A stretch of 64,000 nucleotides of DNA from WHSW01 sp963828755. Its GTDB lineage: Bacteria; Actinomycetota; Thermoleophilia; Solirubrobacterales; 70-9. Below, one piece after another: positions 36,874 to 43,965 of the stretch. The notes under the pieces are model-generated. The model worked only from the letters and a program-made list of their open reading frames with translations, was not told where the DNA came from and ran no database searches. The first letter of the stretch is position 1. The number at the start of each line of letters is the position of its first letter. Location of the stretch: assembly GCA_963828755.1 (NCBI GenBank), contig CAWHFY010000010.1, positions 124,001 to 188,000 on the forward strand, in the 5' to 3' direction. A program made the position numbers and the translations under genes.

Positions 36874-37521
36874 ATGGATTATGAGCGGCTCTACTCGTAT
36901 CGCTTTCGCAACGTCGACCAAGACCGCCGCAGGCAGGTCTGGGCGGAGATCGCGCGCTACGTCACCGAGCGCTCGCTGGGCTCGCCGCAGCGGCTGCTCG
37001 ACCCGGCCGCCGGTAGGCGCGAGTTCATCGACGTCGCGCCGGCCCCGGAGCGCTGGGGCGTGGACCAGGTCGCCCACTTCGAGGCCGGCAATGACCGGGC
37101 GGTGAAGTTCGTCGTCTCCGAGGTGATGAGCGCCGACCTGCCGCCGCAGTATTTCGACGGCATCTTCGTCTCCAACTTCCTCGAGCACCTCGAAAGCCAG
37201 CAGCGCGTCTTCGAGTTCTTGCGCCGGATGTACGAGCTGAGTAGCGACGGCGGGCGGATCGCGATCCTCGGTCCGAACTTCCGCTTCTGCTCGCGCGAGT
37301 ACTTCGACTATGCCGACCACAGCGTCGTGCTCACCCACAAGGCCGTTGCCGAGCACCTGTACACGGCCGGCTTCGAGGTCGTGTCCAGCGCGCCTCGCTT
37401 TCTGCCCTACTCGTTCACCGGGCGGCTACCGGCCTCGGCCGGGTTGACCCGGGCCTACCTCAACCTGCCGCTCGCCTGGAGGGTGCTGGGCAAGCAGTTC
37501 CTGGTTGTCGGAGAGCGTTGA
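36874..37521 (+). CDS. SAM-dependent methyltransferase
   Basis: Intact, 215 residues. It is a compact Methyltransf_11-like protein whose motif I is degenerate: RLLDPAAGRREFID has no clear G-x-G, as in a group of surface-glycan methylases. Other motifs are YFDGIFVSNFLEHLESQQRVFEFL, IAILGPNFRFC and YFDYADHSVVLTHKAVAEHLYTAGF, which strongly resembles the acceptor part of glycan methyltransferases. ATG 36874 follows the divergent epimerase by 46 bases. The stop overlaps the next TTG (TTGA). This is the last clear member of the glycan locus on this side. Confidence 0.75.
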   Translation: MDYERLYSYRFRNVDQDRRRQVWAEIARYVTERSLGSPQRLLDPAAGRREFIDVAPAPERWGVDQVAHFEAGNDRAVKFVVSEVMSADLPPQYFDGIFVSNFLEHLESQQRVFEFLRRMYELSSDGGRIAILGPNFRFCSREYFDYADHSVVLTHKAVAEHLYTAGFEVVSSAPRFLPYSFTGRLPASAGLTRAYLNLPLAWRVLGKQFLVVGER

Positions 37522-38249
37522 GCTCCTCCGCACGCTCGATCGAGGCCGAGCTCGCCGAGCTCGCTGACCCGGCTCAGGCCGAGGTCCTGCAGCGCTTCTT
37601 CAAGACCGGCCCGGGCGAGTACGGATACGGCGACGTCTTTATCGGCGTCCGCGTCCCGGCGCTCCGGCGGGTCGCCCGCGCGCATCGCAACGCCTCGACC
37701 ATGACCTGCCGGGGCCTGCTCGACAGCGACGTGCACGAGCACCGCTTCGTCGCGCTGGCGATCCTCTGCCGCCAATACGAGAGCGCCGACGCCGCCGGGC
37801 GCGACCGCATCGCCGACTTCTATCTCGCCTGCCGCGACCGGGTCAACAACTGGGACCTGGTCGACAGCTCGGCCGAGTATCTGCTCGCCGACCGCGTCGC
37901 CCGCGCGCCTCGCAAGCTGCTCGACCCGCTGATTGCGTCGGAGTCGGTCTGGGATCGCCGGATCGCTGTGCTCGCGACCCACGCGCTGATCAAGCGCGGC
38001 AGCTTCGAGCAGACGTTGCGGGTGTGCGAGGCGCTGCTCGATGACGAGCACGACCTGATCCACAAGGCGACCGGCTGGATGCTGCGCGAGGTCGGCAAGC
38101 GCGACGAGGAGCAATTGCGCGGCTTCCTGGATCGCAACGCCGACCGGATGCCGCGCACGATGCTGCGTTACTCGCTCGAGCGGTTGCCGAGCGCGGACCG
38201 CGAGGCCTACATGGCCCGCGGGCGACGCCGGGCCCGCCCGCGCGGCTGA
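37518..38249 (+). CDS. DNA alkylation repair protein (AlkD-like)
   Basis: Intact, 243 residues, all-helical HEAT-like repeats of the AlkD glycosylase family that excises alkylated purines. Family marks: FFKTGPGEYGYGDVFIGVRVP at the N-terminus, HEHRFVALAIL, VNNWDLVDSSAEYLL with the conserved Trp-Asp pair that contacts the damaged base, and VWDRRIAVLATHALI. KATGWMLREVGKR and DRMPRTMLRYSLERL close the fold. TTG 37518 overlaps the upstream stop. Last residues are Arg-rich, which may help DNA contact. It is co-oriented with the next gene, whose ATG overlaps its TGA. Confidence 0.88.
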   Translation: MSSSARSIEAELAELADPAQAEVLQRFFKTGPGEYGYGDVFIGVRVPALRRVARAHRNASTMTCRGLLDSDVHEHRFVALAILCRQYESADAAGRDRIADFYLACRDRVNNWDLVDSSAEYLLADRVARAPRKLLDPLIASESVWDRRIAVLATHALIKRGSFEQTLRVCEALLDDEHDLIHKATGWMLREVGKRDEEQLRGFLDRNADRMPRTMLRYSLERLPSADREAYMARGRRRARPRG

Positions 38250-39053
38250 TGGCCGGGAGCGCGCCAGAGCGCCGCGCGGCCGACCGCGTCCGCGGGCTGT
38301 TCGGCGCCTACCAGCCGCCCAGCTTCGCCCACGTTCCCGATCCGGACGCGGCCCTCTACCTGTGCGCCGTCGACCACCAGACCGGCTACGAGCGCGCCCA
38401 CGTCGTCGACGGCGAGGGACCGTTCTCGGGCAGCGAGCTGATGTGGAGCGTGGCGCTGGCCGCCGCCGCCTCCGAGCCCGGGCTGCTGACGGCGGCGCGC
38501 CTCGCGGACGTCGATGCCGCAACGGTCGCCGCGCTGTTTGCGATCGACGAGGAGACCGTCGCCGATCCGGAGCGCCGCGCGGCCCTTTGGCGCGGACTGG
38601 CGACCGGGGTCGAGCGCGGGTACGCGGGCGAGGCGGCCGCCCTGCTGGCCGCGTGCGACGGACGGCTTGGCGGTCCGGGCGGCCTGCTCGAGCGGCTCGC
38701 GGCGCTTCGAGGCTTACGCCGACCCGCTGGCGAAGAAGGCGCAGCTGTTCGCGAAGGTCTGCGCCCGGCGCGGCTGGTTGGAAGTCGCCGACCCCGAGTC
38801 GTGGGAGGTCTCGGCCGACAACGTGCTGATGCGCCTCGCACTGCGCAGCGGTCTGGTCGAACCGGGAAACCTCGAGTCCGTGCGCGTGGCCACCCGCGAC
38901 GCGTTCAAGCGGCTCGCGGTCGCGACCTCGATCGAGGCGCCGCTGCTCGACGACATGCTCTGGGAGCTCGGCCGCGAGGATCCCGACCTGCTCGGGTGCG
39001 CGGCCGGGGACCTGCGCGAGCCCGACCGCGACCCCGGCTCGTCCTGGTACTGA
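38249..39053 (+). CDS. Possible queuosine-salvage-family (DUF2419-like) protein (frameshifted)
   Basis: About 267 residues, no firm family. The N-terminal part has ALYLCAVDHQTGYERAHVV, then GSELMWSVALAAAASEPGLL. A central YAGEAAALLAACDGRLGG segment and, after a frame break near 38710, a YADPLAKKAQLFAKVC, VSADNVLMRLALRSGLVE, RVATRDAFKRLAV series. The order of helical elements (a WSV-Ala-Ala helix, an acidic loop, a KKAQ helix, a D-N-V-L helix) resembles the queuosine 5'-phosphate glycosylase family as I remember it. It is only a remote match, so treat it as unknown. ATG 38249 overlaps the AlkD stop. Confidence 0.5.
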
Positions 39054-39088
39054 TCAGACTCGATTTTGGCGCTGGTAGCCTCGCCCGC

Positions 39089-39496
39089 GTGCGTCTGAAC
39101 CGGTCCCTGTACGACGAGATGGAGGCGCACGCACGCGCCGAGCTCCCGAACGAGTCCTGCGGGATCATCAGCACCCGCGACGGCGAGCCGGTCGCCTTTC
39201 ACCGGGCCCGCAACCTGTTCGAGAGCCCGATGCGGTTCGAGATCCACCCCGAGGACATGTACTCGATCTACACCGCGGCCGAGGCGGCCGGCGAGGAGAT
39301 CGCGATCCTCTTCCATTCGCATCCGAAGACCGAGGGCCGGCCCTCGCAGACCGACATCAACATGAACGCCAACATCGCCCAGGTGTGGGGCAGCGTCACC
39401 TGGCTGATCGCGTCGCTCGCCGGGGGCGAGTTCGTCCTCCGCGGCTTCGAGATCGACGGGACCGAGGTCAGGGAGGTGGAGCTGGTTGTCGAGTGA
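39089..39496 (+). CDS. JAMM/MPN+ metalloprotease (Mec-like)
   Basis: Intact, 135 residues, the JAB1/MPN core only. The zinc motif is complete: a catalytic Glu in PNESCG, then FHSHPKTEGRPSQTDI giving H-x-H-x7-S-x2-D. This is the arrangement of the mycobacterial Mec peptidase that frees cysteine from the CysO carrier in the cysM pathway. cysM is 19 kb upstream and no CysO-like gene ending in Gly-Gly is visible near either. GTG 39089 is the likely start; longer in-frame extensions upstream are not credible. The end overlaps the next gene by 11 bases. A role in sulphur transfer is likely but unproven. Confidence 0.85.
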   Translation: MRLNRSLYDEMEAHARAELPNESCGIISTRDGEPVAFHRARNLFESPMRFEIHPEDMYSIYTAAEAAGEEIAILFHSHPKTEGRPSQTDINMNANIAQVWGSVTWLIASLAGGEFVLRGFEIDGTEVREVELVVE

Positions 39497-40010
39497 CGTC
39501 GGTGACCAGCCGGTCGAGCCGCTCGCCTGCCCGACCTGCGCGCGCAAGTACCCGCTGTCGGAGCGCTTCTGCCCGGACTGCGAGATGCCCCTCGTCTACG
39601 TCGGGCGCGGCGAGCAGGAGCCGATCACGGAGGCGCACGAGAGGGCGCGCAAGGTGAAGCCGGAGTACACGGGCGGCGAGCCGGTCAAGGTCGGCTTCGC
39701 CCGCAACCTCGCCGAGGCGCAGCTGATCCAGGGGATCCTGCTGGAGGAGGGGATCCCCAGCTACGAGCGCCGCAGCCGCGGCTTCGACGTCCCCGACTTC
39801 CTCGCCGGCGGGCCGCGCGACATCCTCGTGCCCGGCGCCGCGGCCGAGGCGGCGAGCAGCCTCTTGGCCGACACCGGCGAGCACCTCGTCGCCGGCGCCG
39901 AGACCGCGACGGCCGGCGACGAGCGGCCGCTGCGGTTGCTCGCAGGAATCCTGATCGCGCTGGCGATCGGCGCCTTGCTGATCTGGCTCGTGTCGCTAGC
40001 GGTCGGCTGA
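39486..40010 (+). CDS. Zinc-ribbon, DUF2007-like membrane protein
   Basis: Intact, 174 residues in three parts. The N-terminus has CPTC...CPDC spaced by 15 residues, a zinc ribbon. The middle (VKVGFARNLAEAQLIQGILLEEGIPSYERR to DILVPGAAAEAA) matches the DUF2007 fold, a small ferredoxin-like domain thought to bind a ligand. One C-terminal helix (LRLLAGILIALAIGALLIWLV) anchors it. TTG 39486 is used because it is the first start that includes the ribbon; it overlaps the JAMM gene. Whether the two act together, for instance in sensing or processing, is unknown. Confidence 0.7.
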   Translation: MSSDVGDQPVEPLACPTCARKYPLSERFCPDCEMPLVYVGRGEQEPITEAHERARKVKPEYTGGEPVKVGFARNLAEAQLIQGILLEEGIPSYERRSRGFDVPDFLAGGPRDILVPGAAAEAASSLLADTGEHLVAGAETATAGDERPLRLLAGILIALAIGALLIWLVSLAVG

Positions 40011-40021
40011 CCCGCCGCGGC

Positions 40022-40810
40022 TCAGGCGAACGGGTCCTCGTCGCCGAGGTCGTCGAGCGACCCGGAGCGCGGGAGGTCCTCGCGCAGGTAGCGACGCCAC
40101 TCCTGCTCGACGTTGCGGAAGCGCTCGTCGTAGGCAAGCTCGAGCGCCCGCTCGGGGCCCTCGCGGCGCAGGCGCGAGACGAGGATCGCGCAGGCGTCGG
40201 GCCCGCGCTCGCGCTCGAGTAGGTCGAAGACGGTCCCGCCGAGCAGGATCGCGTCGCGCGCCGAGGGCGGGAAGGTGGGCGGCGCGCCCTGGCGCATCCG
40301 GGTGTTGACCGCGGCGCGAAAAAGCGACGCCTGGCCGGCGTAGTACTGGGCCCCGCCCTCGATCAGCCAGGCCCACCGCACGTACCGAGCGAAGCGCCGC
40401 GGGCCCCACGGAGGCGGGAGGTGGTCGTTGTTCGTGGCGATCACGATCTGCGCGTAGAGACGCTCGGCGGTGCCGCGCAACGCCGCGAGCGAGTCCTCGC
40501 CGGCGGCGCGGCGGTCGGTGTATTCCTCGTTGAGGATGTGCAGCTCGGAGGCCATCGCCCAGCCGGCCAGGTACCGGCGCCCGGCCGGGGCGGCGGCGAG
40601 CCGCGCCCCGGGCAGGAACGGGTGCGCGGCGGCGAGCCATCCGGGGTTGGGGTGGATGACCACGGTGATCCCGCCGGGCGCGTCGTCGAAGCGGTCCTCG
40701 AGGCGCAGCCGCAGGTCCTCGAGCCGGTCGAGGGTGCGCTGCGCCCAGGCCTCGTCGTCCGTCTCGTGACGCGCGGTGAAGCTCAGCGATTCGGTCTCGA
40801 CCCAGGCCAT
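40022..40810 (-). CDS. Peptidase-MA-like protein without catalytic HExxH
   Basis: Intact, 262 residues, soluble. LSFTARHETDDEAWAQRTLDRL at the start, GITVVIHPNPGWLA, LAGWAMASELHILN, then WAWLIEGGAQYYAGQASLF and GTVFDLLERERGP. This is the plan of gluzincin peptidases of the MA family: N-terminal beta part, active-site helix, and a second Glu in WLIEGGAQYYAG. Here the helix that should carry HExxH reads LRGTAERLYAQIVIAT, so zinc binding and catalysis are probably lost. No signal peptide, so it acts in the cytoplasm. ATG 40810 is the best start. Convergent with the zinc-ribbon gene, 12 bases apart. Confidence 0.6.
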   Translation of the reverse strand: MAWVETESLSFTARHETDDEAWAQRTLDRLEDLRLRLEDRFDDAPGGITVVIHPNPGWLAAAHPFLPGARLAAAPAGRRYLAGWAMASELHILNEEYTDRRAAGEDSLAALRGTAERLYAQIVIATNNDHLPPPWGPRRFARYVRWAWLIEGGAQYYAGQASLFRAAVNTRMRQGAPPTFPPSARDAILLGGTVFDLLERERGPDACAILVSRLRREGPERALELAYDERFRNVEQEWRRYLREDLPRSGSLDDLGDEDPFA

Positions 40811-40888
40811 CGGTGGTGCGAGGTTATTGTCTGCAAGCGTGGCTGATCTCACACTTCTCGCCGTCGGACTCGAGGACGCTGGGTCGCG

Positions 40889-42223
40889 ATGAGAGCGAGC
40901 CTGCCTCCCGGGCCTCGTTATCCGGCGTCGCTTCAGGCGCTCGGGTTCTGGACGCGCCCGCTCGCCTACCTGGAGCGCTGCCGCCGGCGCTACGGCACGC
41001 CGTTCACGCTGCGGCTGCCGTTCGGGCCGCCGTTCGTGATGGTCACCGACCCGGACCAGATCAAGCAGATCTACACGGCCCCCGCCGACGTCCTGCATCC
41101 GGGCGAGGGGGCCCGGGTCCTGCAGCCCATCGTCGGCTCGAACTCCGTGCTCCTGCTCGACGAGGACGCCCACATGAGCCAGCGCAAGCTGATGCTTCCC
41201 GCCTTCCACGGTGAGCGGATGCAGCGACTCGAGGACCTGGTCACCGAGGTCACCGAGCGCGAGGTCGCCTCCTGGGGTGCCGACCCCGACCTCGAGCTAC
41301 ACCCGCGGATGCAGGGCCTGACGCTCGAGGTGATCCTGCGCGCGGTCTTCGGCCTCGACGAGGGCGAGCGCCTCGCGGCCGTGCGCGCGGCGCTCGGCGA
41401 GATGCTCGCGTTCGGTGAGAAGCCGATGGCGCTGTTCGGCCCGCCCTCGGAGCGACTCGAGCCGCTGCTCAACCGCGCCGGCCCGATGGCCGGATTCGTC
41501 GACCTGCGCGAGCGCGTCGACACGCTGATCTTCGAGCTCGTCAACGAGCGCCGCGCCGCCCACGAGGGGCGCGACGACGTGCTCTCGATCCTGCTCGACG
41601 CGCGCCATGAGGACGGCTCCCCGATGTCGGACCAGGAATTGCGCGACGAGCTGATGACGCTCTTGGTGGCCGGCCACGAGACCACGGCGACCTCGCTCGC
41701 CTGGGCGTTCGAGCGCCTCGTGCGGGCGCCGGACGTGCTGCGCCGCCTGGTCGCCGAGCTCGACTCGGGCGACGACGACGCCTACCTCACCGCGACCGTC
41801 CAGGAGACCCTGCGCAGCCGCCCGGTGCTGCCGAACACCCAGCCGCGGCTGGTGGTGAAGCCGATCGATGTCGGCGAGTGGCACTTCGAGCCAGGAGTCG
41901 TGCTGGTCGCGAACGGATACCTGCTGCACCACGATCCCGCGTATTACCCGGAGCCCTACACGTTCCGGCCCGAGCGCTTTCTCGACGGCCCGCCCGGCAC
42001 CTACACGTGGATCCCGTTCGGCGGCGGGCGTCGGCGCTGCCTCGGGGCGTCCTTCGCGCTGCTCGAGATGCGAATCGTGCTCGCCGCGGTGCTCTCGGCC
42101 TACGAGGTCGGGGCCACGGCCCAGGGCGCCGAGGTGGCGCGCCGGCGCAACATCACGATCCGCCCTGCCGACGGCGCTCGGATCAGCACCGGGGTGCGCG
42201 AGCGCGCCGCCGTCCCGGCCTGA
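40889..42223 (+). CDS. Cytochrome P450
   Basis: Intact, 444 residues. I-helix AGHETTATSLAW (residues 261-272) with the oxygen-activating acid/Thr pair, the K-helix ETLR, the PERF-type RPERFLDGPP and the haem-binding FGGGRRRCLGASFAL (residues 377-391, Cys384 as axial ligand). The N-terminal MRASLPPGPRYPASLQALGF begins with a Pro-rich hinge but no membrane anchor, and the sequence resembles CYP enzymes of the CYP110/CYP135-like groups of bacteria. The substrate is unknown. No ferredoxin or ferredoxin reductase gene is near. ATG 40889 is 78 bases from the divergent peptidase-like gene, so its promoter lies in that gap. Confidence 0.93.
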   Translation: MRASLPPGPRYPASLQALGFWTRPLAYLERCRRRYGTPFTLRLPFGPPFVMVTDPDQIKQIYTAPADVLHPGEGARVLQPIVGSNSVLLLDEDAHMSQRKLMLPAFHGERMQRLEDLVTEVTEREVASWGADPDLELHPRMQGLTLEVILRAVFGLDEGERLAAVRAALGEMLAFGEKPMALFGPPSERLEPLLNRAGPMAGFVDLRERVDTLIFELVNERRAAHEGRDDVLSILLDARHEDGSPMSDQELRDELMTLLVAGHETTATSLAWAFERLVRAPDVLRRLVAELDSGDDDAYLTATVQETLRSRPVLPNTQPRLVVKPIDVGEWHFEPGVVLVANGYLLHHDPAYYPEPYTFRPERFLDGPPGTYTWIPFGGGRRRCLGASFALLEMRIVLAAVLSAYEVGATAQGAEVARRRNITIRPADGARISTGVRERAAVPA

Positions 42224-42231
42224 AGCCCGCG

Positions 42232-43173
42232 CTAGGTCTCCGAGCCCGCTGAGCGGTCGCGTTCGTACTCGAGCTCGGTCGAGACGCCGAGCGCGTTCAG
42301 GGACTCGCGGGCATCCTCGAGCCGCTCGCTGCCGGTGACCGCCGCGGCCAGGGGAAGCTCGGCGGCGGCGGCGCCGAGATCGAAGTACAGCCCCAGCGCG
42401 CCGAGCGGCCCGAGCGGTACGGTGCGGCGGCCGCCGCGGATCTCGGCCTCGCCGCGCTCGCCCCGCGCGCAGCGGACCACCTGCATCGAAGCCTCGGTCC
42501 CTGTTGCCCTGGCGGCGCGCTCGATCTCGTCGGCGTGCGCGGCGCTGACGCTCGAGCTGCCGATCCACGCGCCTCCGGCGGCCAGCGTGGCGACCCGACC
42601 GAGGACCTCGTCGATCGTCAGCTCGCCGTCGCACCCGGCCCCCAGCAGGGCCAGAGCGCCGTCGATGCGGGCGTCGAGCCCGGTCCCGGCGGCGATCATC
42701 AGCGCGTCGCAAAGGGGGCTGCCGAGGCCGGGTTCCGACCCGCTGGCGATCGCATCGCCGCCGATATCGACGTAGACCACCAGGTCGCAGCCGAGCAGGC
42801 CCGCGGCGGCAGCGATCCCCTCGGCCGCGCCGGCCGCACCGCCGGTGATGTCGATCAGCACCGTCGGGCTGCCGAGGTGTTCGGCGACGTGGGACTCGGA
42901 GAAGCGGACGCCCTCCGCGGTCGAGGTCTCGGCCCGCGCGAGGACGGCGTTGCGGCCGAGCGGGTCGGCGTTGCGGATCTCGGCGACGGGCCGTGGCCCG
43001 GGCTTCGGGTCGATCGGTAGCCGCTCCCAGGCGACCCCGCCGACCACGAACGGCGTCCCGAGCTCCTCGCATCGCCGCGCGATCGCCAGCGACCCGACCG
43101 CGTCACCGCCGCCCCCGATCCCGAGGACCAGGGCGCGCTGGGCCCGCTGGACCCGTCGATCGAAGCTCAGCAA
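42232..43173 (-). CDS. DUF1152 family protein
   Basis: Intact, 313 residues. The glycine-rich ALVLGIGGGGDAVGSLAIAR at the N-terminus, VGGVAWERLPIDPKPGPRP, VLIDITGGAAGAAEG, DLVVYVDIGGDAIASGSEPGLGSPLCDAL and ARCxRGERGEAEIRGGRRTVPLGP follow the DUF1152 pattern, a phosphate- or sugar-nucleotide-binding-like fold of unknown role in archaea and bacteria. The TTG at 43173 is the only start near the upstream stop. Downstream of the DUF1802 gene by 6 bases, so it belongs to the same operon; promoter at 43902-43930. Confidence 0.8.
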   Translation of the reverse strand: MLSFDRRVQRAQRALVLGIGGGGDAVGSLAIARRCEELGTPFVVGGVAWERLPIDPKPGPRPVAEIRNADPLGRNAVLARAETSTAEGVRFSESHVAEHLGSPTVLIDITGGAAGAAEGIAAAAGLLGCDLVVYVDIGGDAIASGSEPGLGSPLCDALMIAAGTGLDARIDGALALLGAGCDGELTIDEVLGRVATLAAGGAWIGSSSVSAAHADEIERAARATGTEASMQVVRCARGERGEAEIRGGRRTVPLGPLGALGLYFDLGAAAAELPLAAAVTGSERLEDARESLNALGVSTELEYERDRSAGSET

Positions 43174-43179
43174 CCGGCT

Positions 43180-43806
43180 CTACGCCAGCGCGGGCTCGGC
43201 CGAGCAGATCTCGCGAATCGCCTGGGCGGCGCGGTCGAACTCGTCGTCGGCCATCACCGGGGTCCCCTCGAACGGGAGATCGCGGTCGATCTCCACCCAG
43301 GAACGGCAGCCGTGGTACTCGTCGCGAACGCGGACGGTCACCGGGCGCGGGATCCGGTGCACCCGCAGCAACAGCACGTGCAGGGGATGGGTCCGCTTCC
43401 AGCGCAGGCGCTTGATCGCGTAGTCCTGGGTCCAGACGTGGTAGGGCGAGAGCGCGTCGACGATGCGCGGGTCGTCGGTCTCGAAGTGGTCGGCGACCTC
43501 GGCCCAGGCGCGGATCCGGACCCGGTCGGGCTGGGCGATCCCGCCGTCTTGGAGCAGCGCCCGCGGGGGCGGCTCCTCGTCGGGCCAGACACCCTCCTCG
43601 AGCGCGCGCCGCAGCTCGGGATGGTGGGATTCGCGAACCAGGTCGTTGCGCTGGTGGTCGAAGGTCGGATAGAGGAAGAACTGCTCGTGCTCGAGCTCGA
43701 AATGCTTGTCCTCTTCACGGATTCCGCCCTTGCGCAGGGTGACCAGCTGTTCACCCTCGGAAAGGGCGCGGACCGTTACGGCCCACTCTTTAAAGGCAAT
43801 AGGCAT
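43180..43806 (-). CDS. DUF1802 family protein
   Basis: Intact, 208 residues. MPIAFKEWAVTVRALSEGEQLVTLRKGG is the diagnostic N-terminus of DUF1802, followed by FFLYPTFDHQRNDLVRESHH, an acidic WPDEEPPP loop, ADHFETDDPRIVDALSPYHVW and YAIKRLRWKRTHPLHVLLLRV. The C-terminus lists a KCRSWVEI-like segment with GCRSWVEIDRDLP. The fold is unknown but the charged N-terminal motif suggests a nucleic acid or nucleotide ligand. ATG 43806; the promoter at 43902-43930 gives a leader of about 90 bases. The DUF1152 gene follows. Confidence 0.85.
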   Translation of the reverse strand: MPIAFKEWAVTVRALSEGEQLVTLRKGGIREEDKHFELEHEQFFLYPTFDHQRNDLVRESHHPELRRALEEGVWPDEEPPPRALLQDGGIAQPDRVRIRAWAEVADHFETDDPRIVDALSPYHVWTQDYAIKRLRWKRTHPLHVLLLRVHRIPRPVTVRVRDEYHGCRSWVEIDRDLPFEGTPVMADDEFDRAAQAIREICSAEPALA

Positions 43807-43901
43807 TGATTGATTGGTTCTGGGGGGAGGGTTCGTGAACGTGTGGATCCGGGCCGAAAACAAGCCCCGCGAGGGTGCCAGAGACCCGGTCGAGAGGCCG
43901 G

Positions 43902-43930
43902 AGTCTAGAGAAGGGGTCCAAAAATGCCAA
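43902..43930 (-). promoter_or_regulatory. Sigma-70-type promoter of the DUF1802-DUF1152 pair
   Basis: On the minus strand: TTGGCA (-35, 43925-43930), a 17-base spacer and TAGACT (-10, 43902-43907). Both boxes differ from consensus by two bases or fewer. It lies about 95 bases upstream of the DUF1802 ATG and is outside any gene. Confidence 0.65.
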
Positions 43931-43965
43931 GTTTGTGTGCGATGTTGCATGGCTGGGCCGATCGC

